Positions 15,011 through 23,612 of a DNA stretch of 64,000 bases are shown piece after piece; positions within the stretch are counted from its first letter, which is position 1, and each line of letters opens with the position of its first letter. Under the pieces are notes generated by a model. The model did not search any database. It was not told the origin of the DNA and saw nothing but the letters and a program-made list of their open reading frames with translations. The DNA comes from Pontixanthobacter rizhaonensis (GTDB lineage Bacteria > Pseudomonadota > Alphaproteobacteria > Sphingomonadales > Sphingomonadaceae). The stretch is from positions 857,001-921,000 of the forward strand of contig NZ_JABCRE010000002.1 of the NCBI RefSeq assembly GCF_012972675.1, read 5' to 3'. A program made the translations under genes and the position numbers.

Positions 15011-17404
15011 TCAGCTGGGACGCCTCCGGCTATGGAAGAGGGGAAGCCAAGCGGCAGGGTCGCTTCCTACCTCGGCTATGATTTCATCGACTTGGGCTGT
15101 GGTTTCGGCGCGGCCCGACAGGACCGCCAGCGCGTCATCGAGACCGCTCAAATCAAGCTCGACCACCACGCTGTCATGGCCCTGCTTGACCAGAAACTTA
15201 TGACTTTCAGGCGAGAGGTCTTCGCGCACGAGCTTGAATTCGGCCTCTGACAGGGCGAATCCATCCACATAATCACGCCGCGCACCAAACGGATTGGGCA
15301 GCATGATCTTGGTGGCGACCTGTTCGAGAATCGAATGGCTTATGTCGCTTTTAAGCGCGTCTGCTGGTGACTGTGTGGCGAACACCATAAGGGCGTTACG
15401 CTTCCGATAAGTTTTTAGGCCGTCCTGGGCGAAGCGCCGGAAGGCTTCATCGCCCAGCGCCTTCCAGAATTCGTCAATGCAGATAATCATCCGCTCGCCG
15501 TTCAGAAGCTGGTCGATCCGGTGGAAGAGATACAGCATGACGGGTGTGCGGATATCGGCGTTGTCGAGGAAGTCGGTCATATCGAAACCGATGAACCGCG
15601 CATCTAGTGTCATGCTGTCATCGGGATTGTCGAACACCCAGCCTAGCGAGCCTTCCGACGTCCATTTTTCCAGTCGTGCGCCAACGCCGCTTGCATCCTT
15701 CATGCCGAGCATTGAGCGCAGCGCGCTTAGCGAACGGTCTGCTACGGGCAGCTTCATGACCGCATTTATGCCGTCCTCAATACGTCGTTCTTCCTGTACC
15801 GAGATAGGCTTGCCGTCAGCGCGGACCAATTGGCGAATGAATAGCGAGAGAAAGCTCTTATCCGGGGCGCAGTCAGTCAGTGCTTTCAGCGGGGAGAAGC
15901 CGGTGGCGATGCCATTATGCAATGCGAGATAAGTTCCGCCGCTTGCCTGCACGAAGATTTGCGCGCCGCGATCCTTATCGATGAATATCTGCCGTGCGCC
16001 GGTCTTTTCCGCTTGTGCCATCAGAAAGTTAAGCAGCACAGTCTTGCCGCCGCCAGAGGGGCCAATGATCAGCGTATGACCCAAATCGCCTTTATGGAAA
16101 TTGAAGAAATAGGGGCTGCGCGCGCTGGTCTTGAGAAGCGCAATGGCTTCTTCCCAATGATTTCCGCTCGCTTGTCCGGCAGGGAAAGTATGAAAGGGCG
16201 AGAAGGCGGCGAAATTTAGCGATGTGATAGGCGCGGGCCGGGCGCGCCACGCGAAATTGCCGACAAGCTGCGACCAATAGGCTGCTTCAAGCGCAGCGCC
16301 CTCGCGCGCCGCCACCATGCCTGTATCGGCAAGCGCCGCTCGCGCCACAGACATATGATCGCGCAAGGCGCGCATACTTGTCCCATAAACGGCAAGCGTG
16401 AAATGGTGATCGCCCAAAACAAAGCGATTTGACATCAGATCGTCGCTTGCATCAATTAACGCATCGGCCTGGCTGACCGCCCGGTCGCCTGAATTTTCCA
16501 TTTGTGTCATACGCAGCCGGAATTTCTCGGTTGCTGCCGCCCGCCCAAGGAAGGTGAAACTCTGCGTCAGTACGAACCCGAAATCGACTGACAGTAAAGC
16601 TTCGAACTGGCGCGGGGTGGTTTGCGCGGGGTATTCGCGGATTCCGAAAATGCCGCCAAAGGCAGATGTGTCAGCACCGCGAACCTCGATGGTTTCCGCG
16701 CCAAAAATCGTGCGCGCGCGATACAGTGCGCCGCCCAGATGGCCGCGCACGACGGGAACGCGGACGTGCCGTCCGGTCATCACCATGTCGGCGACTTCCA
16801 TAGTTTCGGAAAACATCAAGTCGCGATGTGCATATATCCCGCAGCGGCGCGGCTGACAGCGTGCCATGAGCTTTTCAAAGTCGCGAGCCTTGTCGTCGAG
16901 CAATTCGACCAATGCCTCGTCAATCAGCGGACCTTTTTCAGCTTGCGTGGAAACCTTGCGTTTGAAGATCTGGATGATCTTGTCGCTTCCAGTCGCAGCA
17001 GGGCGAATGACAAGGCTGACGAAGAAGCGGTTGATGAACATCCGTTCCCGGTTGATGCGGCTAAAATAGGCGCGGTCGAGATCAGCAGCAAAGCCCGATT
17101 TGAAAGCGCCGCCTGGATATTGATCCACGCGCATCCTGATAAGATGGGTCCACACCGACAACCGCTCATCATGCAGGTTTCTAAGCAATCCATTTAACTT
17201 CGTATGCCAGTCGTTGAGATCACGTACATCGGACGTCTCGAAGGCGCGTCCCTGTAATTCAAAGGTCAACATGATATCGCCGGAATCGAGCGCCACCATT
17301 TCTTCGTTTATATGGCGCGCATAGGGTAAGAATTTTTCAGGCGTTGCTTCGCGCTGCGCTATTTTTAATGCCACAGAAGTATTGGAGGCGAGCAATCTAC
17401 CCAT
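15011..17404 (-). CDS. virB4: T4SS ATPase VirB4
   Basis: A 797-residue CagE/TrbE/VirB4 ATPase that powers channel assembly and transfer. Walker A is GPSGGGKT, near residue 450. Walker B is MIICIDEFWKAL, and a late VFATQSPADAL stretch is family-typical. The N-terminal half carries the VirB4 pattern EVADMVMTGRHVRVPVVRGHLG. Start ATG at 17404 is preferred over a TTG nine bases upstream. It overlaps virB3 by 8 bases. Length is normal, so this is not a split virB3-virB4. Confidence 0.95.
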   Translation of the reverse strand: MGRLLASNTSVALKIAQREATPEKFLPYARHINEEMVALDSGDIMLTFELQGRAFETSDVRDLNDWHTKLNGLLRNLHDERLSVWTHLIRMRVDQYPGGAFKSGFAADLDRAYFSRINRERMFINRFFVSLVIRPAATGSDKIIQIFKRKVSTQAEKGPLIDEALVELLDDKARDFEKLMARCQPRRCGIYAHRDLMFSETMEVADMVMTGRHVRVPVVRGHLGGALYRARTIFGAETIEVRGADTSAFGGIFGIREYPAQTTPRQFEALLSVDFGFVLTQSFTFLGRAAATEKFRLRMTQMENSGDRAVSQADALIDASDDLMSNRFVLGDHHFTLAVYGTSMRALRDHMSVARAALADTGMVAAREGAALEAAYWSQLVGNFAWRARPAPITSLNFAAFSPFHTFPAGQASGNHWEEAIALLKTSARSPYFFNFHKGDLGHTLIIGPSGGGKTVLLNFLMAQAEKTGARQIFIDKDRGAQIFVQASGGTYLALHNGIATGFSPLKALTDCAPDKSFLSLFIRQLVRADGKPISVQEERRIEDGINAVMKLPVADRSLSALRSMLGMKDASGVGARLEKWTSEGSLGWVFDNPDDSMTLDARFIGFDMTDFLDNADIRTPVMLYLFHRIDQLLNGERMIICIDEFWKALGDEAFRRFAQDGLKTYRKRNALMVFATQSPADALKSDISHSILEQVATKIMLPNPFGARRDYVDGFALSEAEFKLVREDLSPESHKFLVKQGHDSVVVELDLSGLDDALAVLSGRAETTAQVDEIIAEVGSDPAAWLPLFHSRRRPS

Positions 17405-17741
17405 GACGACCAAAGCCTTTGCGGCGTAAGCCTATAAGCGGCAGCGGTGAGTAGCTGCTGCCGCCCCAAAACGCTCGGTTTCGGTTGCCCGCTTTCGTCC
17501 GGCCCCAAAGGAACAGTAGGCGAAACGCATTGACATCATGCCGCACGATCAGCCGCGAAATTGAATAACCAAAAGCCGCGATCAATGCGGCATAGACTGG
17601 GCTGTTGCTTTGAATCAGTACCGATGCGCTGGCGATTAACAGTAACACCGCCGCTTCAATTGGAATCCCCGCCCAGAGCGCCGGGCGCGTAACCGCCAGG
17701 AACAGCGTGTTTTTTGTCAGACTTTCGGTTTGCTCGTTCAT
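17397..17741 (-). CDS. virB3: T4SS protein VirB3
   Basis: A 114-residue protein with two adjacent hydrophobic stretches (IPIEAAVLLLIASASVLIQ and PVYAALIAAFGYSISRLIV) and the family signature LFLAVTRPALWAGIP near the N-terminus. VirB3 is a small inner-membrane partner of VirB4. It starts 5 bases after virB2 and overlaps the virB4 start. Confidence 0.9.
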   Translation of the reverse strand: MNEQTESLTKNTLFLAVTRPALWAGIPIEAAVLLLIASASVLIQSNSPVYAALIAAFGYSISRLIVRHDVNAFRLLFLWGRTKAGNRNRAFWGGSSYSPLPLIGLRRKGFGRHG

Positions 17742-17746
17742 CGCCG

Positions 17747-18112
17747 TCAGCCTGCAATGAGACCGACGATGGAATCCGCCGAGAAGACTATGGCGATACC
17801 AATAATGACCGTCACCAGAACTGCGGTCGAGGCGCGGCCTGTAAACCAGAGTAGGCCGGTTACAATTACGGCGATGACTGCCAGTGTTCGAAGGAGGGTC
17901 GATGATAAAAGCCCGCGCACGTTGCTAGCAAAACTCTCTAGGTTTTGTGCATAGGCTGGATCGGGGAGCGCGAGCGAAATGAACATCGCAGACAAGAGGG
18001 CTATGCTCCAGAACACCTTACGTTGGCGCTTGTTTTGAAGCTGGTTAGATTTCGCTGCACGGGATGAGCGCCACAGGTTAGCGCGGCGTGCCAGATTTAG
18101 GATGATGCTCAT
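17747..18112 (-). CDS. virB2: Major pilin VirB2
   Basis: A 121-residue TrbC/VirB2 pilin precursor. A long basic leader (RRANLWRSSRAAKSNQLQNKRQRK) precedes a hydrophobic signal ending PAYAQ. The mature part has two hydrophobic helices, RTLAVIAVIVTGLLWFTG and STAVLVTVIIGIAIVFSADSIV. It overlaps virB1 by ATGA. Confidence 0.9.
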   Translation of the reverse strand: MSIILNLARRANLWRSSRAAKSNQLQNKRQRKVFWSIALLSAMFISLALPDPAYAQNLESFASNVRGLLSSTLLRTLAVIAVIVTGLLWFTGRASTAVLVTVIIGIAIVFSADSIVGLIAG

Positions 18113-18774
18113 ATGCTGCCCCTTTCATTATTTGCGAGAGCTTTGGTTTCGCGTTCGTAAGCCGCACGCTCAAAGAGGTTCCAACGCGGGGGCGGTGCAG
18201 GGCGAGGCGGCGCCTGCTGCGCCGCATTTTCTGCGACAATGATTGTCCGCAGATCGCCGCTTGTTTCAGTGATTGGCTGAGATGGCTTGGCGGTATTGGC
18301 TACGTATCTATCGGCGGTTCCGGCATTGCCGACGACTTTGGCAACGTAACCGTTACGAAATCCACGCGATTGGCTTCCTGTATTATACATTGAGAGGGCA
18401 ATACGAAGGGCGCTTTGTGGGTCGCGCCCCGCTTTTACCGAATTATAATTCTGGGTAAGAACGCGGCCTAATGCTGCAATGTTGGTGCAGGGGTCGAACA
18501 CCGTTTCCCATGTGAGACCAAGCCAGCGCATATTGCGGGAATTGATCTGGCCAAGGCCCAGATCGACTGAATAACCTGCTGCAACATAGCGTTTAGCTGT
18601 GGCAGCAGCTGCTGCAGCGCTGGCCTGGCGGCGCGGTTGCCGTCCTCCGTTGACGTTGAGGGCGAAGACATGGCCGCGGCTCTCAGTATGAACAATCGCG
18701 ACAACCGTTTCCGGCGCTACCGACGGAGCACATTGAAGTGCCAGTGATACAATAGTTGCAGTAGAGTATGCCAT
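18109..18774 (-). CDS. virB1: Lytic transglycosylase VirB1
   Basis: A 221-residue periplasmic muramidase that opens the cell wall for channel assembly. Family parts are HTESRGHVFALNVNGG (catalytic Glu in TES), then YSVDLGLGQINSRNMRWLGL, and FDPCTNIAALGRVLTQNYNS, as in SLT-fold VirB1. A GTG at 18786 opens the frame, but the ATG at 18774 is preferred because it overlaps the stop of an upstream 18-codon reading frame (TAATG). It heads the T4SS operon. Confidence 0.9.
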   Translation of the reverse strand: MAYSTATIVSLALQCAPSVAPETVVAIVHTESRGHVFALNVNGGRQPRRQASAAAAAATAKRYVAAGYSVDLGLGQINSRNMRWLGLTWETVFDPCTNIAALGRVLTQNYNSVKAGRDPQSALRIALSMYNTGSQSRGFRNGYVAKVVGNAGTADRYVANTAKPSQPITETSGDLRTIIVAENAAQQAPPRPAPPPRWNLFERAAYERETKALANNERGSI

Positions 18775-18830
18775 TATTCGGCGCACTCCAGGTTTCTGCC
18801 TATTACATCAAATCTTGTGGTGCTTTGCAT
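18774..18830 (-). CDS. Possible 18-residue leader peptide of virB operon
   Basis: Reading leftward, a GGGAGTGAGG site precedes an ATG at 18830 and 18 codons, giving MQSTTRFDVIGRNLECAE. Its TAA shares a base with the virB1 ATG (TAATG), the same coupling seen at other junctions of this operon. Slightly upstream, a strong GGAGGAG is followed by ATG-TAA (18848-18853), a start-stop pair. These could tune virB1 translation. No homology is known to me. Confidence 0.4.
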   Translation of the reverse strand: MQSTTRFDVIGRNLECAE

Positions 18831-19111
18831 TGCGCCTCACTCCCGATTTACATTTCTCCTCCAAATTATAGATGCTGATTTATTTGTTCAGCCATAGATT
18901 CAGGAAGGCGTTACAGCCGTTTCGACTTGCCAATCGAAACCCATAACGGGCTTTGACCTTCAATTTTGACCTTGCGGACTAGCTGCTTGTCGCTGGGTGT
19001 GTTCGCTCTAAGCCCGATTTCTAGCTCAAACTTAGGATAAAAAAGGCAAAATCGAACATTTGCCTTCGTAATCTCAAGGCCTCGCCGGTGTCATCCAGCT
19101 AGAGGTGAAAT
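18831..19111. promoter_or_regulatory. Intergenic region between virB operon and Lrp regulator
   Basis: About 280 bp separating two divergent transcription units, so both promoters should lie here. Apart from the GGAGGAG-ATG-TAA motif at 18848-18862 and the AGAGGTG ribosome site of the Lrp gene, I see no clear operator or -35/-10 pair. Confidence 0.4.
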
Positions 19112-19573
19112 ATGAATCGAAGCCGCTATGTAACCCGGCCAATTGATGCAACTGATCGAGCTATAATTGCCGCATTGGTCGGCAATGGCCGAATGACAGT
19201 TCGGGAGCTCGCAGAGCAAATTGGAATGTCCAGTCCAAGTGTTACCGAGCGCATTCACAAGCTTGAAGATGCAGGCGCGATCAGCAGCTATACTATCAAT
19301 GTAGATCCCACCGTATTTGGACTGGGTGTCACTGCACATGTGCGATTGTGCGCTTTGCCGGGAGAGGCAAAGAGAGTGGCGCAGATGCTGATCGACACTC
19401 CGGAAATAGTTGAAGCGGATCATGTTACTGGCGAAGACTGCTTTGTGGCAAAAGCCGTGGTTCATGATGTGCAGGAATTGGAAACCGTTATGGACCGCTT
19501 CTTGACATTCTCCTCGGTCGATACCGCAATCATTCAATCATCGACAGTGACTAAGCGCCTTCCAAAATTATAA
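19112..19573 (+). CDS. Lrp/AsnC family transcriptional regulator
   Basis: A 153-residue regulator. An N-terminal winged HTH (DRAIIAALVGNGRMTVRELAEQIGMSSPSVTERIHKLEDAGAI) is followed by a RAM ligand-binding domain (TAHVRLCALPGEAKRVAQML, VVHDVQELETVMDRF). Family members sense amino acids; here it lies at the edge of the metal block, between the virB operon and the MerR gene. Its target is not evident; the divergent virB operon is one candidate. Confidence 0.88.
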   Translation: MNRSRYVTRPIDATDRAIIAALVGNGRMTVRELAEQIGMSSPSVTERIHKLEDAGAISSYTINVDPTVFGLGVTAHVRLCALPGEAKRVAQMLIDTPEIVEADHVTGEDCFVAKAVVHDVQELETVMDRFLTFSSVDTAIIQSSTVTKRLPKL

Positions 19574-19618
19574 AATTGCTTGTTTTTAGATGTGTGAGTG
19601 AGCTCCACGCTCAATCGC

Positions 19619-20017
19619 TCAGGACAATGGTCGAGGTGCCAATGTTTCGATTATCTTGCAATCTCCCACTGTGCCATGTTGGCAAGCGCTGATTACGCGG
19701 TCTAACTCTGAGCGAAGCGTGGTCAGGTCGTCGATTTTCTGGTCAATTTTGGCAAGATGCCGGCTCGCAATATCATCAACGGCTTCACAGGATTGCTCTT
19801 TATCGTCCGACAGGGTGAGCAATTCCGACAGAGCTTTTAATGTGAACCCGAGATCACGGGCGCGGCGAATAAATGATAGTCTCGCCAGATGGTCGCTTCC
19901 ATAGTCGCGATAGTTGGCGGTGGTCCTCGCCGCTCGCGGCAAGAGGCCAATTTTCTCGTAATAGCGGACGGTTTCCACCTTCGTTCCCGTGGCTTTTGCC
20001 AATGCTCCAATTTTCAT
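19619..20017 (-). CDS. MerR family heavy-metal regulator (CadR/PbrR/ZntR type)
   Basis: A 132-residue activator: MerR winged HTH (MKIGALAKATGTKVETVRYYEKIGLLP), a dimerisation helix, and cysteines at 77, 112 and 120 in QSCEAVDD and ACQHGTVGDCKIIE. That set is typical of regulators for divalent Zn, Cd or Pb rather than Cu(I) or Hg. It is divergent from a CDF-like transporter, and a classic MerR operator lies between them (20021-20051). By family mechanism the metal-bound protein twists the 19-bp spacer to activate transcription. Confidence 0.9.
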   Translation of the reverse strand: MKIGALAKATGTKVETVRYYEKIGLLPRAARTTANYRDYGSDHLARLSFIRRARDLGFTLKALSELLTLSDDKEQSCEAVDDIASRHLAKIDQKIDDLTTLRSELDRVISACQHGTVGDCKIIETLAPRPLS

Positions 20018-20020
20018 CGC

Positions 20021-20051
20021 TTGACCCTATAGTTACTACAGGGTGCATAAC
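20021..20051 (+). promoter_or_regulatory. MerR-type promoter and operator
   Basis: TTGACC (-35, 20021-20026) and CATAAC (-10, 20046-20051) are 19 bp apart, the overlong spacer of MerR promoters. A dyad with arms ACCCTATAGT (20024-20033) and ACTACAGGGT (20035-20044), 9 of 10 symmetric, fills the spacer. It faces the CDF-like gene. Confidence 0.85.
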
Positions 20052-20084
20052 TAACTGCGAATCGAAATAAGTCTAGGAAAAACA

Positions 20085-20735
20085 ATGTCTGACAATTGCT
20101 GTGCCGACGCCACCGGGGCTGGAGATGCGCTTAACGATAAGCGTTGGCGGCGTATCCTTTGGATTGCCCTCATCCTCAATGCCGCGATGTTTTTCATCGA
20201 AATGGGTGCTGGCGTTCAAGCGGACTCGCGCGCGCTCCAAGCTGATGCGCTCGATTTTTTCGGTGACGCTGCCAATTATGCGATCAGTCTTGGCGTGGCC
20301 GGTATGGCGCTGGCTTGGCGATCTCGGGCGGCCATGTTCAAGGGAATAACAATATTGCTGTTCGGTCTATTTGTAATGGGATCTGCATTATGGGCCTTTG
20401 CAAATGGCACGGCCCCGGTAGCAGAAACGATGGGCATCGTCGGAACCTTGGCGCTGCTAGTCAATGTGGGTGTGGCGTTTATGCTCTATCGCTACCGGAC
20501 AGGTGACGCGAATATGCGCTCCGTTTGGTTATGTTCGCGCAACGACGCCATCAGCAACGTCGCCGTCATTGCTGCTGCTTTGGGCGTGGCTGGCACAGAC
20601 AGTGCGTGGCCCGATCTCGGTGTGGCTGCAATCATGGCAGGTTTGGCAATTACCAGCGGGATTCAGATAATTTGGCAGGCGCGCGATGAATTGAAATCAG
20701 GCGCGGAACCAAGCGTTTCGGTGGGAGAAGCCTGA
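20085..20735 (+). CDS. CDF-like cation transporter, short form
   Basis: A 216-residue membrane protein with about six hydrophobic segments. Cation-diffusion-facilitator-like motifs are LQADALDFFGDAANYAISLG in the second segment and CSRNDAISNVAVIAAALG in the fifth; both differ from the usual HxxxD pairs. There is no C-terminal cytoplasmic metal domain. The N-terminus carries Cys-Cys (SDNCCADA). It lies directly behind the MerR-type promoter, so induction by a divalent metal such as Zn, Cd or Pb is expected. It overlaps the next gene by one base. Confidence 0.8.
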   Translation: MSDNCCADATGAGDALNDKRWRRILWIALILNAAMFFIEMGAGVQADSRALQADALDFFGDAANYAISLGVAGMALAWRSRAAMFKGITILLFGLFVMGSALWAFANGTAPVAETMGIVGTLALLVNVGVAFMLYRYRTGDANMRSVWLCSRNDAISNVAVIAAALGVAGTDSAWPDLGVAAIMAGLAITSGIQIIWQARDELKSGAEPSVSVGEA

Positions 20736-21298
20736 TGGTTGACGCTATCCCGCTTATTGCATTGGTCGTGATCTTCATTGCATCCTTGTGGCGCGGTCGT
20801 TCTGTATCGCGGTCAAGCGGAGACAATGCTTGGGCATTCGGATCAGCCAAAGGCAGGCAGAGATTAGCGGGTGCTGCCTTTGCAATCAGCATCGTCATTC
20901 TGGCTTTTGCTGCTGCCGAAGCGGCGCTAAGGTCAGAAAGCGCCTACGCACTGATTGGCGCGCTAATCTCCATTGCGGGCGGAGCGATTGTCATTGTCGC
21001 GCAAATCCAGATGGGCCGTGCATGGCGGGTTGGTGTTCGTGAGGGCGATGCTCCGCTTTTCGTCCAGCATGGGCTTTTCCGCTTCAGCCGCAATCCAATA
21101 TTTGTAGGAATGATGCTGATTGGGCTTGGTATCGCCGTGACTGCAAATAGCTGGTGGGCCTGGGCGGCGTTGCTAGCATTTGTTCTTACTTGCCGCGAGC
21201 AAGTAAGGATTGAAGAGGCGCATCTAAACGATAGCTTTGGAGTAGCATATATCAGTTTCAAGAATGATGTTCCGCGCTGGATTGGAATTCCAAAATGA
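20735..21298 (+). CDS. Isoprenylcysteine carboxyl methyltransferase-like membrane protein 1
   Basis: A 187-residue protein of the ICMT/PEMT superfamily. Four or five hydrophobic segments are followed by the C-terminal signature RFSRNPIFVGMMLIGLG and EEAHLNDSFGVAYISFKNDVPR, the SAM-binding half of these methyltransferases. Such proteins often accompany metal efflux genes in alphaproteobacteria, but their substrate is unknown. The start overlaps the CDF-like gene and the end overlaps the next gene (ATGA). Confidence 0.82.
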   Translation: MVDAIPLIALVVIFIASLWRGRSVSRSSGDNAWAFGSAKGRQRLAGAAFAISIVILAFAAAEAALRSESAYALIGALISIAGGAIVIVAQIQMGRAWRVGVREGDAPLFVQHGLFRFSRNPIFVGMMLIGLGIAVTANSWWAWAALLAFVLTCREQVRIEEAHLNDSFGVAYISFKNDVPRWIGIPK

Positions 21299-21861
21299 CC
21301 GCGGAATTTTGGTCAACACTCCTCTTTTCTGTATCGCTGGTCTCAGTAAGCATCATTCTGATCTTGTCGCTCTTTGCCACAATGCGAGAAGGTTTTCAGT
21401 TTTGGCCGCCACCGGAACGGAAAAGCTGGCAGCATCGCAGTTTCCTGATTTTGTTTAGGTGTTTCGTTTATCCGCTTATCGTTTTGTCTGCGTTGGAGTT
21501 TGATATTGGCCACTCAGCGATGCGCTATGCCGCCATTGTGATCGGTATTGTTTTACTTTTTGCCGGTTTTGGTCTGGCAATTCGGATTACACTGCAAATG
21601 GGTTGGCGTAATGCCTTTGGGGAAAAGCGCGGACTGGTAACAGACGGGTATTTCTCCAGAAGCCGCAACCCGGTTTATGTCGCTACTTGGCTCGGGCTTA
21701 TCGGTTGGTCGGTGGTCGCAAATTCTGTTCTGGTTTCGATACTTCTTGGGTTTTGGGCCGCACTCTACCTGTTTGCGCCGCTTTTCGAGGAACCCTGGCT
21801 TGAAAAAATGTATGGCGATGAATTCCGCGAATACACACTTCGCGTGCGCAGGTTTCTGTGA
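21295..21861 (+). CDS. Isoprenylcysteine carboxyl methyltransferase-like membrane protein 2
   Basis: A 188-residue paralogue of its upstream neighbour. It has the same fold and signatures (GYFSRSRNPVYVATWLGLIGW and EEPWLEKMYGDEFREYTLRVRRF), but the first half differs strongly, so the pair is not a recent duplication. Four or more hydrophobic segments are visible. Translation is coupled to the upstream gene by ATGA. The substrate is unknown; a role in modifying lipids or proteins during metal stress is speculation. Confidence 0.82.
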   Translation: MTAEFWSTLLFSVSLVSVSIILILSLFATMREGFQFWPPPERKSWQHRSFLILFRCFVYPLIVLSALEFDIGHSAMRYAAIVIGIVLLFAGFGLAIRITLQMGWRNAFGEKRGLVTDGYFSRSRNPVYVATWLGLIGWSVVANSVLVSILLGFWAALYLFAPLFEEPWLEKMYGDEFREYTLRVRRFL

Positions 21862-21968
21862 AAATGGCACATGCAATCCGCCTGTTTTTGCCGCCGTCCA
21901 CTAAACACGAAAGGGGCCAGGCGGCTTTCGTGTTGCCGTTCCAAAATTCGACTGCTATCTGCTTTAAT

Positions 21969-22304
21969 ATGCTCAGTAGATTTGCATCTTTGCTTGTTAT
22001 ATTTGCACTGTTGTTTGGAACAGTCATTTTACCGTCGGTAGCGCATGCTGCTGCGCCGGAGCATAGTGAAGAATCGTTTGAACGGCACGAGCATGACGCA
22101 GGTGCTAATTCCGACAAGCAAGACGATGAAGGCGATCAGCCATGTCATACTGTCACGCATCATCATTGCAGTTTTGCTTTAAGGGTAGAGTCCAATGCTG
22201 TAAATTCGCAGCTGTCGGCCAAGGGAAGCAAAACCCGTCCTGTGTCCTCCGTCGCCAAGCCTTCTTGGTCGCAGGCTCCGCCAACCCAACCTCCTTCAGC
22301 CTGA
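21969..22304 (+). CDS. Small His-rich secreted protein before czcC
   Basis: A 111-residue protein from the ATG at 21969: a signal peptide (MLSRFASLLVIFALLFGTVILPSVAHA) and an acidic, His-rich mature part with CHTVTHHHCSFAL, a likely metal-binding cluster. The frame is open back to a GTG at 21858 that touches the upstream stop, so a longer 148-residue start is possible, but the signal peptide argues for 21969. It lies between the methyltransferases and czcC; small proteins of this kind are common in czc loci. Confidence 0.6.
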   Translation: MLSRFASLLVIFALLFGTVILPSVAHAAAPEHSEESFERHEHDAGANSDKQDDEGDQPCHTVTHHHCSFALRVESNAVNSQLSAKGSKTRPVSSVAKPSWSQAPPTQPPSA

Positions 22305-22373
22305 ACCCTCGATTTTGCAGGGCGCTATAGCTGCGCCTCGCCAATTTGACTTTGGTTCAGGAGTTTTCTTATC

Positions 22374-23612
22374 ATGTATATGTCATTGCGCGCAGCCTTT
22401 CTGGCAGGCGCATTTGCGGTCGTCGGAACGGCATGTCTGGCCGAACCTATATCGCTTGATCAGGCGGTCGATAAAGCAATAGAAGCCGCGCCAATTCTCA
22501 AGGCAAACGAAGCTGCCATTGCGGCCGCTGAGGCCGGTAAACGGCAAGCTGATGTGCGCCCAAATCCGGTTGTATCTGCTGAAACTGAGAACTTTATCGG
22601 TACTGGGCCGGTTGATATATTTCGCCAGGCTGAGGTGACGTTTACTTATAGTCAACAGATCGAGCGCGGCGGAAAACGCGCAGCCCGCATCGGCTTGGGC
22701 GAAAGTGAAGTAGAACTGGCAAAAGCTCGGGCTCGTGCGGCACGTCTTGATATAGCGGCTAATGTTCAGCGCGCGTATATCGACGCACAGATCGCCGCAA
22801 CGGTTGTTCGGATCGCATCTGAACGGCTAGGCATTGAGCGTGAACTTCAGCGGGAGGCCTTGCGCCGTGTTCGCGGGTATAAAGACCCGCTGTTCGTCGA
22901 AACCCGGTCAGCCGCGCGTGTTGCCGAGGCTGAACTTGGGCTTCGCGAAGCGGAATTCCGTCTGCGAAACGCACAAAATGCTCTTGCAGCCTATTGGGGC
23001 GGGGAAGGGCAAACTGTTGAAGTCGCGCCCGATTTAAATCAACAGGGTTTGGCTACTACAGGTCTAGCGGATGCAGACACTGCTGTGGCCGAGGCCGCAA
23101 TAGATCGCTCCCGCTCTGCCGTCGTCGTCGAACAAACACGGGCAACGCAGGATTACACGATCACCGGCGGATTGCGCTATTTGCGGGATACCGACGATGT
23201 TGCGGCGGTAGCAGGAATTTCAATTCCTATTGGCCGGTTTGACAAAAACCAAGGGAATATTGAGCGCGCACAAGCCGAACGGCGGCAGACGGAATTTTTG
23301 GCTGAGGCTGACCGTCTTGCGCGACTGCGACGTTTGGCTTCGCTTCGCGCCGATTCAGATGCTGCGCTCACACGGGCAAACGGTATCATTACGGATGTTT
23401 ATCCAAAGACCGTGAGGACGCTGGAGCAAGTACGCGAGGGATATAATCGCGGCGGCTTCCGGTTTTCAGATATCGAAGACGCCTCGAACGCTATCATTGC
23501 AGCTCAGGAAAGCTGGCTCGATGCAATGAACCGCTACCGCGACCTGCAACCCGAAATTGACCGCTTGACCGGACGCTTTGACGTTGCCGCAGCGGAGGAG
23601 TCTACCCAATGA
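22374..23612 (+). CDS. czcC: CzcC-like outer-membrane efflux protein
   Basis: A 412-residue TolC/OEP family channel: signal peptide MYMSLRAAFLAGAFAVVGTACLAEP, then the repeated coiled-coil helices of OEP domains (ISLDQAVDKAIEAAPILKANEAAIAAAEAG ... YNRGGFRFSDIEDASNAIIAAQESWLDAMNRYRDLQ). It would form the outer exit of the CzcCBA complex. It ends with ATGA overlap on czcB. Confidence 0.88.
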   Translation: MYMSLRAAFLAGAFAVVGTACLAEPISLDQAVDKAIEAAPILKANEAAIAAAEAGKRQADVRPNPVVSAETENFIGTGPVDIFRQAEVTFTYSQQIERGGKRAARIGLGESEVELAKARARAARLDIAANVQRAYIDAQIAATVVRIASERLGIERELQREALRRVRGYKDPLFVETRSAARVAEAELGLREAEFRLRNAQNALAAYWGGEGQTVEVAPDLNQQGLATTGLADADTAVAEAAIDRSRSAVVVEQTRATQDYTITGGLRYLRDTDDVAAVAGISIPIGRFDKNQGNIERAQAERRQTEFLAEADRLARLRRLASLRADSDAALTRANGIITDVYPKTVRTLEQVREGYNRGGFRFSDIEDASNAIIAAQESWLDAMNRYRDLQPEIDRLTGRFDVAAAEESTQ

